Origin: CAMLQK01 sp964654135
GTDB lineage: Bacteria; Patescibacteriota; Saccharimonadia; Saccharimonadales; UBA4665
Assembly: GCA_964654135.1 (NCBI GenBank)
Contig: CAZZHV010000014.1
Location: 1 to 28,594, forward strand
Direction of reading: 5' to 3'
DNA: 28,594 bases
Shown here one piece after another: positions 5,758-13,246 of this stretch. Below the pieces are notes generated by a model. It was not told where the DNA came from, made no database searches, and worked only from the letters and a program-made list of their open reading frames with translations. The first letter of the stretch is position 1. Each line of letters opens with the position of its first letter. The position numbers and the translations under genes were made by a program.

Positions 5758-7376
5758 TCAGCCCTTGGGCTGGTGGTCCGGGTGCGTGCAGCTGTCGCTG
5801 AAGCCGTTGTTGCGGCACTCGCCGGAGTGGTCGGGCTTGGGCTCCGCGGCCTGGGTGGGTCGACCGTCGACGCAGGGCTGACCGCCGGGAACGTCGTAGA
5901 GACTGTCGGTGCCCAGGTCGTGGGTGTCGCCCTTGGGGAATTCCCTGAAGTTGTCCCAGTTGAAGGCCGCGTACCCGATGGATTCCCGGTTGTACTCCCT
6001 GATGATGGGACTGATCAGGTCGTGCCGTCCGGGCGTGGTGCCGAAGAGGTACGGTCGACTGCTCTGCGACAGGTTGCGCAGCGTGTCGTAGATCGACTCG
6101 GACTTGAACCTCAGGCTCTCCGGNNNNNNNNNNNNNNNNNNNNNNNNNNNNNNNNNNNNNNNNNNNNNNNNNNNNNNNNNNNNNNNNNNNNNNNNNNNNN
6201 NNNNNNNNNNNNNNNNNNNNNNNACAGGTTGCGCAGCGTGTCGTAGATCGACTCGGACTTGAACCTCAGGCTCTCCGGACGGAGGTCGAGAGCCTCGAAG
6301 TCCATCATGCCGCTGAGCGCGGTTTCGCCCAAGGTCTTGGCCAGTTCCGGGTCGATGCTCTCGTTGCGCAGCTTCTGCTTCGCTCGGTTGAGCTGGTCGA
6401 GTCCCTCGGACTGAGCCTTGGCCATGGCGTTCGCCGTGTCCTCGTTCAGACCTGCGGCGACCATGATCGCGCGTGTCAGCTCGATCTGGTGGTCGTTGGT
6501 GCTGTCGTGGCTCTCCAGACGTTTGAACACCACCGTCACGATCGCCGGAGCGAATCGCTTGAGCAGCTGCTCGCGCATCTCGATGTGCTGGATGGCGGTG
6601 TGACCGCAACCGAACTTCCGGTTGATCGCTTCGAGGTCGTAGAGCCGATCCAGCTCACTGTCGCTCAGGCGGTTCTTGTTCTCCCCGTAGCCCTCGACCG
6701 TCGCTGCCTCCCGAAGGAACAGCAGGTAGGTCTTGTCGGGCATCAGCAGGTCGTCGCCGGCGAAGCGGTCGATGCGGTGCTCGCGGAGCTTGATGGGGTT
6801 GGTGCGCGCCGAAGCCACGGTGATGAAGCGCTTCCCATGCGTGATGCCGTGCGTGAGGTACAGCCCGCCGCACGTGAAGTACGAGGTCAGCGTCTTGACT
6901 CCACCAGTGGTGATGTAGTTCAGGGTCTCGATCGCTGCTCGCCCGAACAACTCGTGCACGTTCTGCACCAGCTTGAGCGTCGTCTCGAAGGCGTTGGCTT
7001 TCGAGCGTTCGGCGTCCATGGTGGCGTTGGCGGTGCGAGTGGCGCTCTTGGCTGTGGCCAGGGCGCGCTGGTGCTGCTCGTGGTTGGCGGTGATCTGCCC
7101 CTTCAGCGCCGTGATGGTGCCGTTGAGCCCGGTGATCTTCTCGCCGAACTTGTCCTGCTTGTCGCGCAGTCCGGTGACTTCCGCTTCCAGCGCGCCCACG
7201 TAGACCAACAGGTCCTGCGTGTACTGCGAGAGCTTGCCCGGCCGGCCGTTCGTCGGTCCGCTCAGTTCGAGCGAGTCGTTGACGTACTCCGGCTGGAAGG
7301 TTGTGGGCGCCTTGATGGCCTTGTGCGTGACGCTCTGCGGTCCTCGCTGGCCAGGGATCTTGGGGTTTTGGGACAC
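5758..7376 (-). CDS. GC-rich coiled-coil protein of unknown function (487 aa after gap repair)
   Basis: I do not recognise a family. The frame is broken here by 100 N residues; joining 7376-6224 to 6068-5758 (dropping the gap and one copy of the 55-base flank) gives one uninterrupted frame of 487 residues. The GTG at 7376 is chosen for AGGAGA six bases upstream. The order is a basic flexible N-terminus, a coiled coil (about 55-140), a region with hydrophobic stretches (LNYITTGGVKTLTSYFTCGGLYL), a helical middle with HTAIQHIEMREQLLKRFAP, and a hydrophilic tail with two Cys residues. No clear signal peptide. It is probably a cytoplasmic or membrane-associated scaffold. It shares leader and 3' element types with the 7737-8967 operon. 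Confidence 0.75.
6069..6278. other. assembly gap of 100 N with identical 55-base flanks
   Basis: Positions 6124-6223 are N. The 55 bases before the gap (6069-6123) and the 55 after it (6224-6278) are identical, both running from acaggttgcg to ctctccgg. Overlapping contig ends of one k-mer length joined by a default 100-N spacer would produce exactly this. A real tandem repeat is less likely, because collapsing it restores the reading frame. Confidence 0.9.
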
Positions 7377-7404
7377 GGTGTGTCTCCTAGGGTATGCATG
7401 CACC

Positions 7405-7421
7405 TCTTGGACTGTCCAAGA
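7405..7421. promoter_or_regulatory. dyad just before the start of the 5758-7376 gene
   Basis: TCTTGGAC-t-GTCCAAGA is a perfect inverted repeat with one central base, lying between the leader and the Shine-Dalgarno. It could be an operator or an RNA hairpin controlling translation. Confidence 0.45.
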
Positions 7422-7445
7422 AAGGTATCCATGAGTTTTAAGCTC

Positions 7446-7525
7446 GTGGATCATCACCGTTCGGTGAGGGCTGTAAGATGTCTAGATAATTAAACAGCTT
7501 GCAGCCCTACCAAGGGAGATCTCAC
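7446..7525 (-). promoter_or_regulatory. structured leader RNA (three-way junction type)
   Basis: On the minus strand an outer stem GTGaGATC/GATCCAC encloses GGGCTG/CAGCCC (7507-7502 with 7473-7468) and the hairpin TCACC-gaac-GGTGA (7467-7454). The block GACATCTTACAGCC next to it is identical in the leader at 9036-9117. GCTGT can alternatively pair with ACAGC within the inner arm. It resembles a regulatory leader; I cannot assign it to a known riboswitch class. Confidence 0.6.
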
Positions 7526-7553
7526 TACTTTCATCTATAAGACGAACTGACAT

Positions 7554-7582
7554 ATTTTACAATATTAATATAATTAGGGCAA
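7554..7582 (-). promoter_or_regulatory. promoter of the 5758-7376 gene
   Basis: On the minus strand TTGCCC (7582-7577) and TAAAAT (7559-7554) are 17 bases apart. Same form as the promoter at 9145-9173. A second possible pair, TTGTAA-17-TATAGA, lies just downstream. Confidence 0.75.
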
Positions 7583-7583
7583 T

Positions 7584-7604
7584 AAAAAACAGCCTCGATG
7601 GCTG
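7584..7604 (-). terminator. intrinsic terminator
   Basis: CAGCC-atcga-GGCTG followed by TTTTTTATT on the minus strand ends the 7737-8967 operon. Confidence 0.85.
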
Positions 7605-7623
7605 CACAAGACGGGTGTAATTA

Positions 7624-7684
7624 CGGAAAGGAGGTTGCTGCCAGGCATCGCGTACGCGACAGTAGGCAGCAACACTCCCTCCGG
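7624..7684 (-). other. 3' hairpin element, family 2
   Basis: CCGGAGGGAG pairs with CTCCTTTCCG on the minus strand and encloses a perfect 9-base stem GTTGCTGCC/GGCAGCAAC with inner GTCGC-gtac-GCGA. The outer strands and inner hairpin match the element at 5621-5687, whereas the middle stem is different but still fully paired, which suggests the structure matters. Confidence 0.7.
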
Positions 7685-7736
7685 ACCTTTTAGTGCCAGC
7701 TAGTGGCTGATGTGGTCACATCATTGTTTCAGTGGA

Positions 7737-7934
7737 TTAGCTGTTCGTCTTGCGGGCGTCCGCGAACAGCACGGTGAGCCACATGGCCAGAGCCAGCGGA
7801 ACGCGATGCGCGGTGTACTTGCGTACCCACCAGAGTTCCTTGTGGCCGAGCACCTGTACCGCGTCACGGACGGTTTCGTCGAGGGTGATGCGAGGCGGTG
7901 TGGTGCTTGTGTTGGTGACTGCGGTGTCTTGCAT
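7737..7934 (-). CDS. small GC-rich protein with one hydrophobic segment (65 aa)
   Basis: I do not recognise it. The ATG at 7934 is preceded by GAGGAG, and the frame has the same GC-rich codon use as the gene upstream. The product starts MQDTAVTNTSTTPPRITLDE. It has an amphipathic middle (DAVQVLGHKELWWVRKY) and a short hydrophobic stretch VPLALAMWLTVLFA at residues 45-58 before a basic tail, so it may be a small single-pass membrane or membrane-associated protein. It lies 61 bases after 7996-8967 with no promoter visible between them, so it is probably the second gene of the operon. Confidence 0.65.
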   Translation of the reverse strand: MQDTAVTNTSTTPPRITLDETVRDAVQVLGHKELWWVRKYTAHRVPLALAMWLTVLFADARKTNS

Positions 7935-7995
7935 GACGATGACTCCTCGTACTCGTTGCCACAGAATTGACTTCTGCTGGATGGTGCGTTTTTGT

Positions 7996-8967
7996 TTACG
8001 CGGACGGGTTGTCGGGTCCGCCGAACAAGTTGCGCAGTTGCGGGAACCTTTCGGCGAGTTGGATGATGGCCGCATCGCGCTCGGGCTGGTCGAGCTGTTC
8101 ACCAGTGATACCGGCACGATTGCGCAGAATGCGACGGGCTTCGATGCTCAGTATGTCAGCATCGGTGGTTTCTTGGCCTCCGAAGAAGTCGACCGAGACG
8201 GCGGTGCCGAGCAGCTCCGGTACGAGCATGTCGAGCACTGCTTGCGGATAGATCTCTGCCAGCCTTTGCGGGCATTTGGCGTACTTGACGAAGTTGTCGC
8301 CGTACCCTGCCCAGCTGGCGTTGTAGTCGGCCTTCTCGATCTGGTCGAGCTGTTCGACGGTCAGGCCACCGGGCGCCACCTCGAGCGTGAACTCGATGAT
8401 CCGATAGTCACCCACCGAACTGACATCGAGAGTGGCCGGTCCCGTGCAGCTGGTTTGGCGGTCGGTGTAGCTGAACCGCAGGTTGTTGAGACTGAACTCC
8501 ATGTAGATACCCGGAGTTTCTGTCAACGCGCTGCGATGGATGACCTGGATGCCGCCGATGATCTGGCTGATGTCCGCGAGGACGTTATCGGCAGCCTTGC
8601 CAGCGATTTCGCTGAGGTTTCGATTGATGATCTCATCACCGAGCTCGGCGAAGCGCTTTTCGTAGCCGGCCTGCTCTGCTTTGAACATCTCGATCTGGCG
8701 CTGGCTCTTGGTGGCCTGGCGAATGCCGGCCTCAGCGAGCGCGCAAATCGCAGCGATGACTTCGACGCTGAACGTGTGCGGCAGGTCGAAGTAGGCCGGA
8801 AGCTCGACGATGTCGTCGGGCAGGAGCTGAAACGCCAGACGTTCTATGTCCGGGTTCCCCGTCTCCTTGGCCACTTCTGCATGCTCGCTGCGCTGCAGGC
8901 GTCTGATCAGGTCGCGGATACGCTGCGTATCCTCCTCCGATATGAACGGAGTTGCTTCCTTGTCCAC
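7996..8967 (-). CDS. GC-rich protein of unknown function (323 aa)
   Basis: No recognised domain. The GTG at 8967 has AGGAGAG five bases upstream. The protein is acidic, begins MDKEATPFISEEDTQRIRDL, and has a hydrophobic helix followed by a predicted coiled coil (about 80-125: ATKSQRQIEMFKAEQAGYEKRFAEL). A beta-rich centre follows (YMEFSLNNLRFSYTDRQ) and then a helical C-terminal third. There is no signal peptide or convincing membrane span. It heads an operon with the 65-residue protein, is driven by a promoter just behind rlmH, and has a three-way-junction leader shared with the 5758-7376 gene, so these genes are probably co-regulated. Confidence 0.8.
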   Translation of the reverse strand: MDKEATPFISEEDTQRIRDLIRRLQRSEHAEVAKETGNPDIERLAFQLLPDDIVELPAYFDLPHTFSVEVIAAICALAEAGIRQATKSQRQIEMFKAEQAGYEKRFAELGDEIINRNLSEIAGKAADNVLADISQIIGGIQVIHRSALTETPGIYMEFSLNNLRFSYTDRQTSCTGPATLDVSSVGDYRIIEFTLEVAPGGLTVEQLDQIEKADYNASWAGYGDNFVKYAKCPQRLAEIYPQAVLDMLVPELLGTAVSVDFFGGQETTDADILSIEARRILRNRAGITGEQLDQPERDAAIIQLAERFPQLRNLFGGPDNPSA

Positions 8968-9035
8968 AGTGCTCTCCTGGAGTAGCGTCGGTTACTGTTG
9001 CTTTGTACGAGCAACAATCCACTGAATTGTTAGTT

Positions 9036-9117
9036 CTTGTGGATCTGCACCTTTTGGTGAGGCTGTAAGATGTCAAACAGCTGACAGCTGGCAGCCTGCC
9101 AAAAGGGATCACACAAG
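9036..9117 (-). promoter_or_regulatory. structured leader RNA (three-way junction type)
   Basis: On the minus strand CTTGTGTGATC pairs with GATCCACAAG (one bulge), enclosing GGCTG/CAGCC and CACC-aaaa-GGTG. The segment GACATCTTACAGCC and the hairpin position match the leader at 7446-7525. The predicted transcription start is about 20 bases before the outer stem. Confidence 0.6.
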
Positions 9118-9144
9118 TACTTCACCGAAGTGGCGAATATATAG

Positions 9145-9173
9145 ATTTTATAATAATTTAATATTTTTGGCAA
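9145..9173 (-). promoter_or_regulatory. promoter of the 7737-8967 operon
   Basis: TTGCCA (9173-9168) and TAAAAT (9150-9145) are 17 bases apart on the minus strand. It begins two bases after the rlmH stop codon, so the GC-rich operon is placed tightly behind a backbone gene. Confidence 0.8.
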
Positions 9174-9175
9174 TT

Positions 9176-9610
9176 TTATGCTTTATGATACGGATGCCCT
9201 GCGCTAATGGTGCTGGCCCGGTAGAGAGCTTCCGCCAAAACAACCATCGCAAGGTCATGAGGAAATGTAAGATCAGAGAAGCTCCAAGCATAGTCCATTG
9301 CCTGGCGTACCTGGTGCGGCAATCCTTCTGGTCCACCAATAATAAAGCAGACTTCCCTACCTTCGATTGCTCGTTTATCCAAAAATTGTGCAAGATCAGG
9401 ACTGCTCAATTGCCTACCTTCGATAATCAAACCTACTTTGTAGGCTGAGCCGGCGGCCTGCAGAATATGGTCGGCGTCATAGGCCCACTTATCTGCCAGG
9501 TGTGTTACGCGAACTTGATGAAAACGTCCCAGACGCTTCATATATTCGTTCCAGCCTTCGCGTGCGTAATGAAGCTTAGGCTCGCCAACAGTGATAATAT
9601 GCAACTTCAT
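9176..9610 (-). CDS. rlmH: 23S rRNA (pseudouridine1915-N3)-methyltransferase RlmH
   Basis: RlmH methylates pseudouridine 1915 in helix 69 of 23S rRNA using SAM, acting on the assembled ribosome. The 144-residue length is close to the family's usual length. The SPOUT knot is seen as VCFIIGGPEGLP (about 87-98), followed by LTFPHDLAMVVLAEALYRA and the C-terminal HPYHK signature. The ATG at 9610 has AGGA seven bases upstream. It lies 15 bases after the methyltransferase gene and is probably co-transcribed with it. Backbone codon use. Confidence 0.96.
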   Translation of the reverse strand: MKLHIITVGEPKLHYAREGWNEYMKRLGRFHQVRVTHLADKWAYDADHILQAAGSAYKVGLIIEGRQLSSPDLAQFLDKRAIEGREVCFIIGGPEGLPHQVRQAMDYAWSFSDLTFPHDLAMVVLAEALYRASTISAGHPYHKA

Positions 9611-9625
9611 AAATTTATCCTAACG

Positions 9626-10285
9626 CTATTGTTTCGCTTTGTGAATGACGGCAATGTTGTGAGCTGCTTGCAGTACGGGCATGGTGCCGCCGAAGTAATC
9701 ACGGATAGCTCGTTCTACGCCCGGCAGTGTCTCGCGCTTGTAATCATCAATAAGGATAACACCATTGTCATCGAGCCGTGGCCAGACCAAGCGCAGCGAG
9801 TCAATAATTGAGCTGTAAAAATCGCCATCCAAGAAGCCAAATGCAATATGCTCTGGCACATCTTGTTCGCGCATGTCGCCAAACCAGCCTTTATGGATAA
9901 TTGGTGGCTGTAGGCCGGTGCCACGAAATACTTTTAGAAAATCAGCCTTAGATACGTAGAGCTTGCCCGCGCTAAAATCTACGCCCGCTGCGTTATTGTC
10001 CTGCGGCGACTTTTCGGGAAGCCCGTCGAACGAGTCGTACACATGAAAGGCTGCAGCCGATGCATAGGTATCGAGCAAGCGGCGAATAAACACGCTCGTT
10101 GTTCCTGCATAGCAGCCAAACTCTACAATATCGCCCGGGACATTATGTTTGAGCACTTGCTCAAGTTCGTTCCATACGAGGCTCAGACCATCGCGAGTAA
10201 TTTGATCGGAAATAATCGGAAACCCCTTAAAGTGGTTCTTGGGGTCGCTGGTTTTAAGCTTATGATCTTCGAAGGAGTCGTGCAT
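9626..10285 (-). CDS. TylF/MycF-family SAM-dependent methyltransferase
   Basis: A class I methyltransferase of the TylF/MacrocinOMT family, which in known members O-methylates sugars in natural products or surface glycans. The SAM-binding motif IVEFGCYAGTTSVFI is at about 53-67, HVYDSFDGLPE at about 81-91 and the metal-binding type FLDGDFY and ILIDDY motifs follow. Its 219 residues match the family. The ATG at 10285 is 8 bases behind a TATAAT box that overlaps the end of umuC, so a leaderless mRNA is likely in addition to read-through from umuC. The substrate cannot be read from the sequence. Confidence 0.88.
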   Translation of the reverse strand: MHDSFEDHKLKTSDPKNHFKGFPIISDQITRDGLSLVWNELEQVLKHNVPGDIVEFGCYAGTTSVFIRRLLDTYASAAAFHVYDSFDGLPEKSPQDNNAAGVDFSAGKLYVSKADFLKVFRGTGLQPPIIHKGWFGDMREQDVPEHIAFGFLDGDFYSSIIDSLRLVWPRLDDNGVILIDDYKRETLPGVERAIRDYFGGTMPVLQAAHNIAVIHKAKQ

Positions 10286-10293
10286 ATGTGCCT

Positions 10294-10299
10294 ATTATA
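10294..10299 (-). promoter_or_regulatory. -10 box for a leaderless methyltransferase mRNA
   Basis: TATAAT on the minus strand followed by AGGCACAT and the ATG at 10285. The 8-base gap matches the -10 to ATG gap of gltX and the ORF at 27838. Confidence 0.55.
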
Positions 10300-11578
10300 C
10301 AATGCGTGCAATCGGCAGCTCGTTCCACTGCGAGACATAGCGCGGCGATCGAATGATGTGTTTGGGCTGCCACGTCTTGCTAAGATCCTCCGCGGCATAG
10401 TAAATCTTGCCCTTACCCATGCGACTATTAATGGCATCTAGGGCGTTCATGCGAGCTTTGGCTTTGTCATGACTGTGCGTATCAACAGCTCCCAGCAAGT
10501 CAACCTGCAATGCTCCCTCTGGAACAAAATCATACAAGAACACACCGAGGCGATGATATGCCTGACCAGGATTGTAGAACTCACCAAGCTGCTTAACGAG
10601 CTCGCTAATAATCTCACCGCTGTCATTGGATGGCGTGGTAAGTGTTAGCTCCCTGCTCCATTTGCGGAATCCAGGTTTATGTCGATTGGTCATCGTAAAA
10701 ATACCAATTTTTTTGGCGAGCAAGCCGTGTCGTCGCAGCCCGTATGCTGCGCTGGACGCTAGTGACGCGATTGCCGCCTCCAAAACGTATGCCTGATTAG
10801 TATCTTCGCCAAAAGTACGAGAACGCATAATGCTTTTGGCAACTCGGCCCATGCCCTCTAGTTCGTGACACGAGCTGCCGTTGAGCTCGCTAACCAGCTG
10901 TCGTCCGTGAACACCCATGAGTTGTTGTGCATGTTGCGGCCGCATCTGTGCCAAATGCAATGCGGTACTGATGCCCTCGGCTCGTAGCTTAGGTGCTAAT
11001 TTCCAGCCCACACCCCATATATCCTTAAGAGGAGTTTGGTGCAGTGCTTGCTCTCGTTCTTCTTGCGTAGCTGTTACGAGATCTACGACACCTTGCATTT
11101 CTGGCTGCTTTTTGGCGAGCTCTGTGCCTAGCTTGGCAAGTGTTTTACTTGTTGCAATCCCAATTGATACCGGTATACCAACCTCACGCCAAATACGTTC
11201 CCGGATCGCTGTTGCCCAAATACGGTAGTCGGTAATACGCAGCTCACGCAAATCAAGAAATGACTCATCGACAGAATATACCTCGATGCGCGGCGTTACC
11301 TGTGTGAGAATTTCGGTAATACGCTTGCTAATATTGCCGTAGAGTTCAAAATTGGCCGAAAATTGCACTACTTTTTGGTCACGGAAAATATATTTATATT
11401 TGAAGGCCGGTGCTCCCATGGGGATTTTGAGCGCTTTGGATTCATTGCTGCGTGCCACCACGCAACCATCGTTACTCGACAGTACGACAACGGGTTTGCC
11501 TTCGAGTTCGGGGCGAAAGACGCGCTCACAACTCACGAAGAAATTATTACAGTCAATAAGAGCATATATCGACTTCAT
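10295..11578 (-). CDS. umuC: Y-family DNA polymerase, UmuC type
   Basis: Translesion polymerase related to the catalytic subunit of Pol V. At 427 residues it is the normal length. It has the Y-family start IDCNNFFVSCERVF (8-21), SSNDGCVVARS (34-44), the catalytic YSVDESFLDL (about 101-110), SIGIATSKTLAKLG and the helix-hairpin-helix region KDIWGVGWKLAPKL. The C-terminal little-finger and DUF4113-like part, ending with SRMGKGKIYYAAEDL, is present. The ATG overlaps the stop of the umuD-like gene by four bases, the usual umuDC coupling. Confidence 0.94.
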   Translation of the reverse strand: MKSIYALIDCNNFFVSCERVFRPELEGKPVVVLSSNDGCVVARSNESKALKIPMGAPAFKYKYIFRDQKVVQFSANFELYGNISKRITEILTQVTPRIEVYSVDESFLDLRELRITDYRIWATAIRERIWREVGIPVSIGIATSKTLAKLGTELAKKQPEMQGVVDLVTATQEEREQALHQTPLKDIWGVGWKLAPKLRAEGISTALHLAQMRPQHAQQLMGVHGRQLVSELNGSSCHELEGMGRVAKSIMRSRTFGEDTNQAYVLEAAIASLASSAAYGLRRHGLLAKKIGIFTMTNRHKPGFRKWSRELTLTTPSNDSGEIISELVKQLGEFYNPGQAYHRLGVFLYDFVPEGALQVDLLGAVDTHSHDKAKARMNALDAINSRMGKGKIYYAAEDLSKTWQPKHIIRSPRYVSQWNELPIARIV

Positions 11579-11919
11579 GATGTCCTAAACTGGTGAACCA
11601 CAGCGGTAACGACACCCCACAAGCTTGCATGTTCCGGAATATGAGTGCGGTGAGATAAAGAAAACTCTCCAGCTTCCTCACTCCACCACACAATGGTGTC
11701 ATTGCTGTGCGCGTCGAGTGCGCGATCGATGACCGCAATATCACCGTCAAAAATACCTAGCTCTTGCCACTGGCTGCCAGAAATACGAAATAAGAATGTG
11801 CTCGCTGGTCGAGGTACCAGTAACTGGTGCAAGTCTAAATTACCCAACGACTTGTCAGCCGCGGGGTTTGGAAAGCCGGCGTGGATTGAAACGCCCGATT
11901 CATCATGTTCCTCTTGCAT
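11575..11919 (-). CDS. UmuD-like S24 protein lacking the catalytic dyad (114 aa)
   Basis: The sequence aligns by eye with UmuD. AGFPNPAAD (14-22) covers the self-cleavage site region, LDLHQLLVPRPASTFLFRISG follows, then LGIFDGDIAVIDRAL. At the position of the nucleophilic Ser in GDSM this protein has SGSQW, with Gln50 at the serine position (Ser49 is one residue off). In GEFSLSH (84-90) the catalytic Lys is Ser89. Self-cleavage therefore looks impossible. The N-terminus before the cleavage site is only 14 residues, so it may act constitutively like UmuD'. The ATG at 11919 lies 9 bases after a TATAAT box. Confidence 0.8.
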   Translation of the reverse strand: MQEEHDESGVSIHAGFPNPAADKSLGNLDLHQLLVPRPASTFLFRISGSQWQELGIFDGDIAVIDRALDAHSNDTIVWWSEEAGEFSLSHRTHIPEHASLWGVVTAVVHQFRTS

Positions 11920-11928
11920 AGTAATCCT

Positions 11929-11960
11929 ATTATACCTCGTAAATACCAGGGAAAACTGGT
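11929..11960 (-). promoter_or_regulatory. -10 box and inverted repeat upstream of the umuD-like gene
   Basis: TATAAT (11934-11929) is 9 bases before the ATG. The inverted repeat ACCAG-ttttcc-CTGGT (11960-11945) sits in the -35 region and is a plausible operator for SOS-type repression. It is not the classic LexA box of Bacillus or E. coli. Confidence 0.45.
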
Positions 11961-11973
11961 GTAGTTTGGACAT

Positions 11974-11996
11974 AAAAAAACCGCCTGCTTTGGCGA
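11974..11996 (-). terminator. intrinsic terminator
   Basis: TCGCC-aaagca-GGCGG followed by seven T residues on the minus strand ends the 12124-12921 transcript just before the umuD promoter. Confidence 0.85.
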
Positions 11997-12016
11997 TTAT
12001 GCATTTTGGTTGAGAG

Positions 12017-12073
12017 GCGCGGTGGACGTGAAGTAAAAATGAGACAAATGTCCCTACTCCACGCCCACGGCGC
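12017..12073 (-). other. 3' hairpin element of the 12124-12921 gene
   Basis: A 19-base arm starting GCGCCGTGG (12073-12055) pairs with 12035-12017 with one mismatch and two G-T pairs; the inner GGGACA/TGTCTC pairs as well. It lies about 50 bases after the stop codon, and the terminator follows separately. Confidence 0.7.
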
Positions 12074-12123
12074 ACGTTTATCCTCCTTGAGTTGGTTTCA
12101 TTCGGGTTGACGCGGTGTTGCGG

Positions 12124-12921
12124 CTACTTGATGACGCCGATGTTCTCCAGGTAGGAGAGACCGACGATGACACCGATCACGTTGGCGAAACCGATGCCCG
12201 CGACGATGCCGCAGAGGAAGCTCTTGCTGACCGCGCTGCGGATCATGGCTGCGACGCACGCGATGAAGGAGCCGAGCAGCCCGAGCGCCAGCCAGCCAGC
12301 TGATTTGGACAGCGGAGCGTAGATCACCACCACTGACATCAGGAGCGTGAGTCCCAGCAAGGGGTAGCCCCAGACTTTCCGGTTGCGTAGCTGCTTGGCT
12401 TTTTCGGTCGCCAGGTACTCCTCCTCACGGTCCTTGCGGTCCTGTTCGGTCTTGCGCCGTAGCTCCTTGATCTCCTCGATCGTGGTGTAGCTGTCGGTGT
12501 CGACGTCGTCGCCGGGAACGCGCCACTGCACAATCGGGAAGCGCAGGGTGTTGTCGCCGAACTGGACGAGGCCGAATGCCAACAGCTCGCTGCCGTCTTC
12601 GGTTCCGTGGACATCGATGACGTCGAACACCTCGGTGTCGTCGACCTTCAGGCTGCGTGCCCTGGCGATGAGTTCGGCCACTTCCTCGTCGACGTCGTGG
12701 ACGTACCGTTCGATGTCGACGAAGTGGCTGAAGAAGCGCAGGAAGGCGCCCTTGTCGTCACCCATCTCGGGGTAGTGCGACTCGGCGAGCTCGGCGCGGG
12801 GCTTCTCTTCTGCCAGCGCGGTGAAACCGGCGTCTGCGTAGACCTTGCGGTCCTTCACGTCCTGAGCCTTGCTGAGGTCCGTGGGCTTGTCGCTGGGTGC
12901 GATTGCGAATGAATGTGCCAT
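12124..12921 (-). CDS. GC-rich membrane protein of unknown function (265 aa)
   Basis: Not recognised. The ATG at 12921 is chosen over an earlier in-frame ATG at 12969, which overlaps the -10 box; AAGGA lies six bases before it. The N-terminal 170 residues are soluble and acidic (many Asp-Val pairs, e.g. FDVIDVHGTEDGSELL). A charged coiled coil follows (EEIKELRRKTEQDRKDREEEYL, about 147-170), and then three membrane segments (about 182-200, 205-225 and 235-260). The mass of the protein is thus probably cytoplasmic and anchored by its C-terminus. It has its own promoter, 3' hairpin and terminator. Confidence 0.8.
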   Translation of the reverse strand: MAHSFAIAPSDKPTDLSKAQDVKDRKVYADAGFTALAEEKPRAELAESHYPEMGDDKGAFLRFFSHFVDIERYVHDVDEEVAELIARARSLKVDDTEVFDVIDVHGTEDGSELLAFGLVQFGDNTLRFPIVQWRVPGDDVDTDSYTTIEEIKELRRKTEQDRKDREEEYLATEKAKQLRNRKVWGYPLLGLTLLMSVVVIYAPLSKSAGWLALGLLGSFIACVAAMIRSAVSKSFLCGIVAGIGFANVIGVIVGLSYLENIGVIK

Positions 12922-12959
12922 CTCAGTCCTTCGGTTGAAGCAGTGGATAATACCGACAT

Positions 12960-12989
12960 ATTTTACCATTTTTTGGTACTTTTTGCCAA
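12960..12989 (-). promoter_or_regulatory. promoter of the 12124-12921 gene
   Basis: TTGGCA (12989-12984) and TAAAAT (12965-12960) are 18 bases apart on the minus strand. The leader is short, about 30 bases. Confidence 0.75.
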
Positions 12990-12997
12990 CTATGACA

Positions 12998-13022
12998 CAA
13001 AAATACCACCTCTGGCGGTGGT
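12998..13022 (-). terminator. intrinsic terminator
   Basis: ACCACC-gccaga-GGTGGT followed by ATTTTT on the minus strand ends the 13247-13852 transcript. Confidence 0.85.
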
Positions 13023-13044
13023 TTAATAAGCTTTTTGGTGGGAT

Positions 13045-13099
13045 GGGCGCGGCTACGTGACTGATGAAGAATCATCATTGGTGTCACGCAGTCGCGCCC
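13045..13099 (-). other. 3' hairpin element, family 3
   Basis: GGGCGCGACTGCGTGAC pairs with GTCACGTAGCCGCGCCC with two mismatches, topped by TGATGA/TCATCA around a small loop. Its loop, and the sequence before it (CAAGTACAGA, CAATAGAA), match the element at 13984-14039, although the base of the stem differs. Confidence 0.7.
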
Positions 13100-13246
13100 T
13101 ATTGTGCGAGCGAAGATCGCTGCACGTCCCTGTTCTATTGTATCTGTACTTGTTCCTTCAGATCAGCTGGCTTGATGTGCCACGAGGCCCAGGACGAGAG
13201 CACCGACGCTGGTGACCAAGGCGATTCCGTTGGACGGGTGTCAGCG

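Noticed and set aside
6069..6278. Genuine tandem repeat or frameshifted pseudogene at the N gap
   Set aside because: Exactly 100 N with an identical 55-base flank, and restoration of one open frame after collapse, fit an assembly overlap better.
6489..7493. Plus-strand frame of 334 codons opposite the coiled-coil gene
   Set aside because: Composition is a Val/Leu/Gly/Asp shadow of the minus-strand codons; the minus frame has a GTG with a good Shine-Dalgarno, a promoter and a terminator.
5403..9117. Assignment of the leaders to a known riboswitch class such as TPP or SAM
   Set aside because: The junction shape is visible, but I could not find the conserved core sequences of any class I know.
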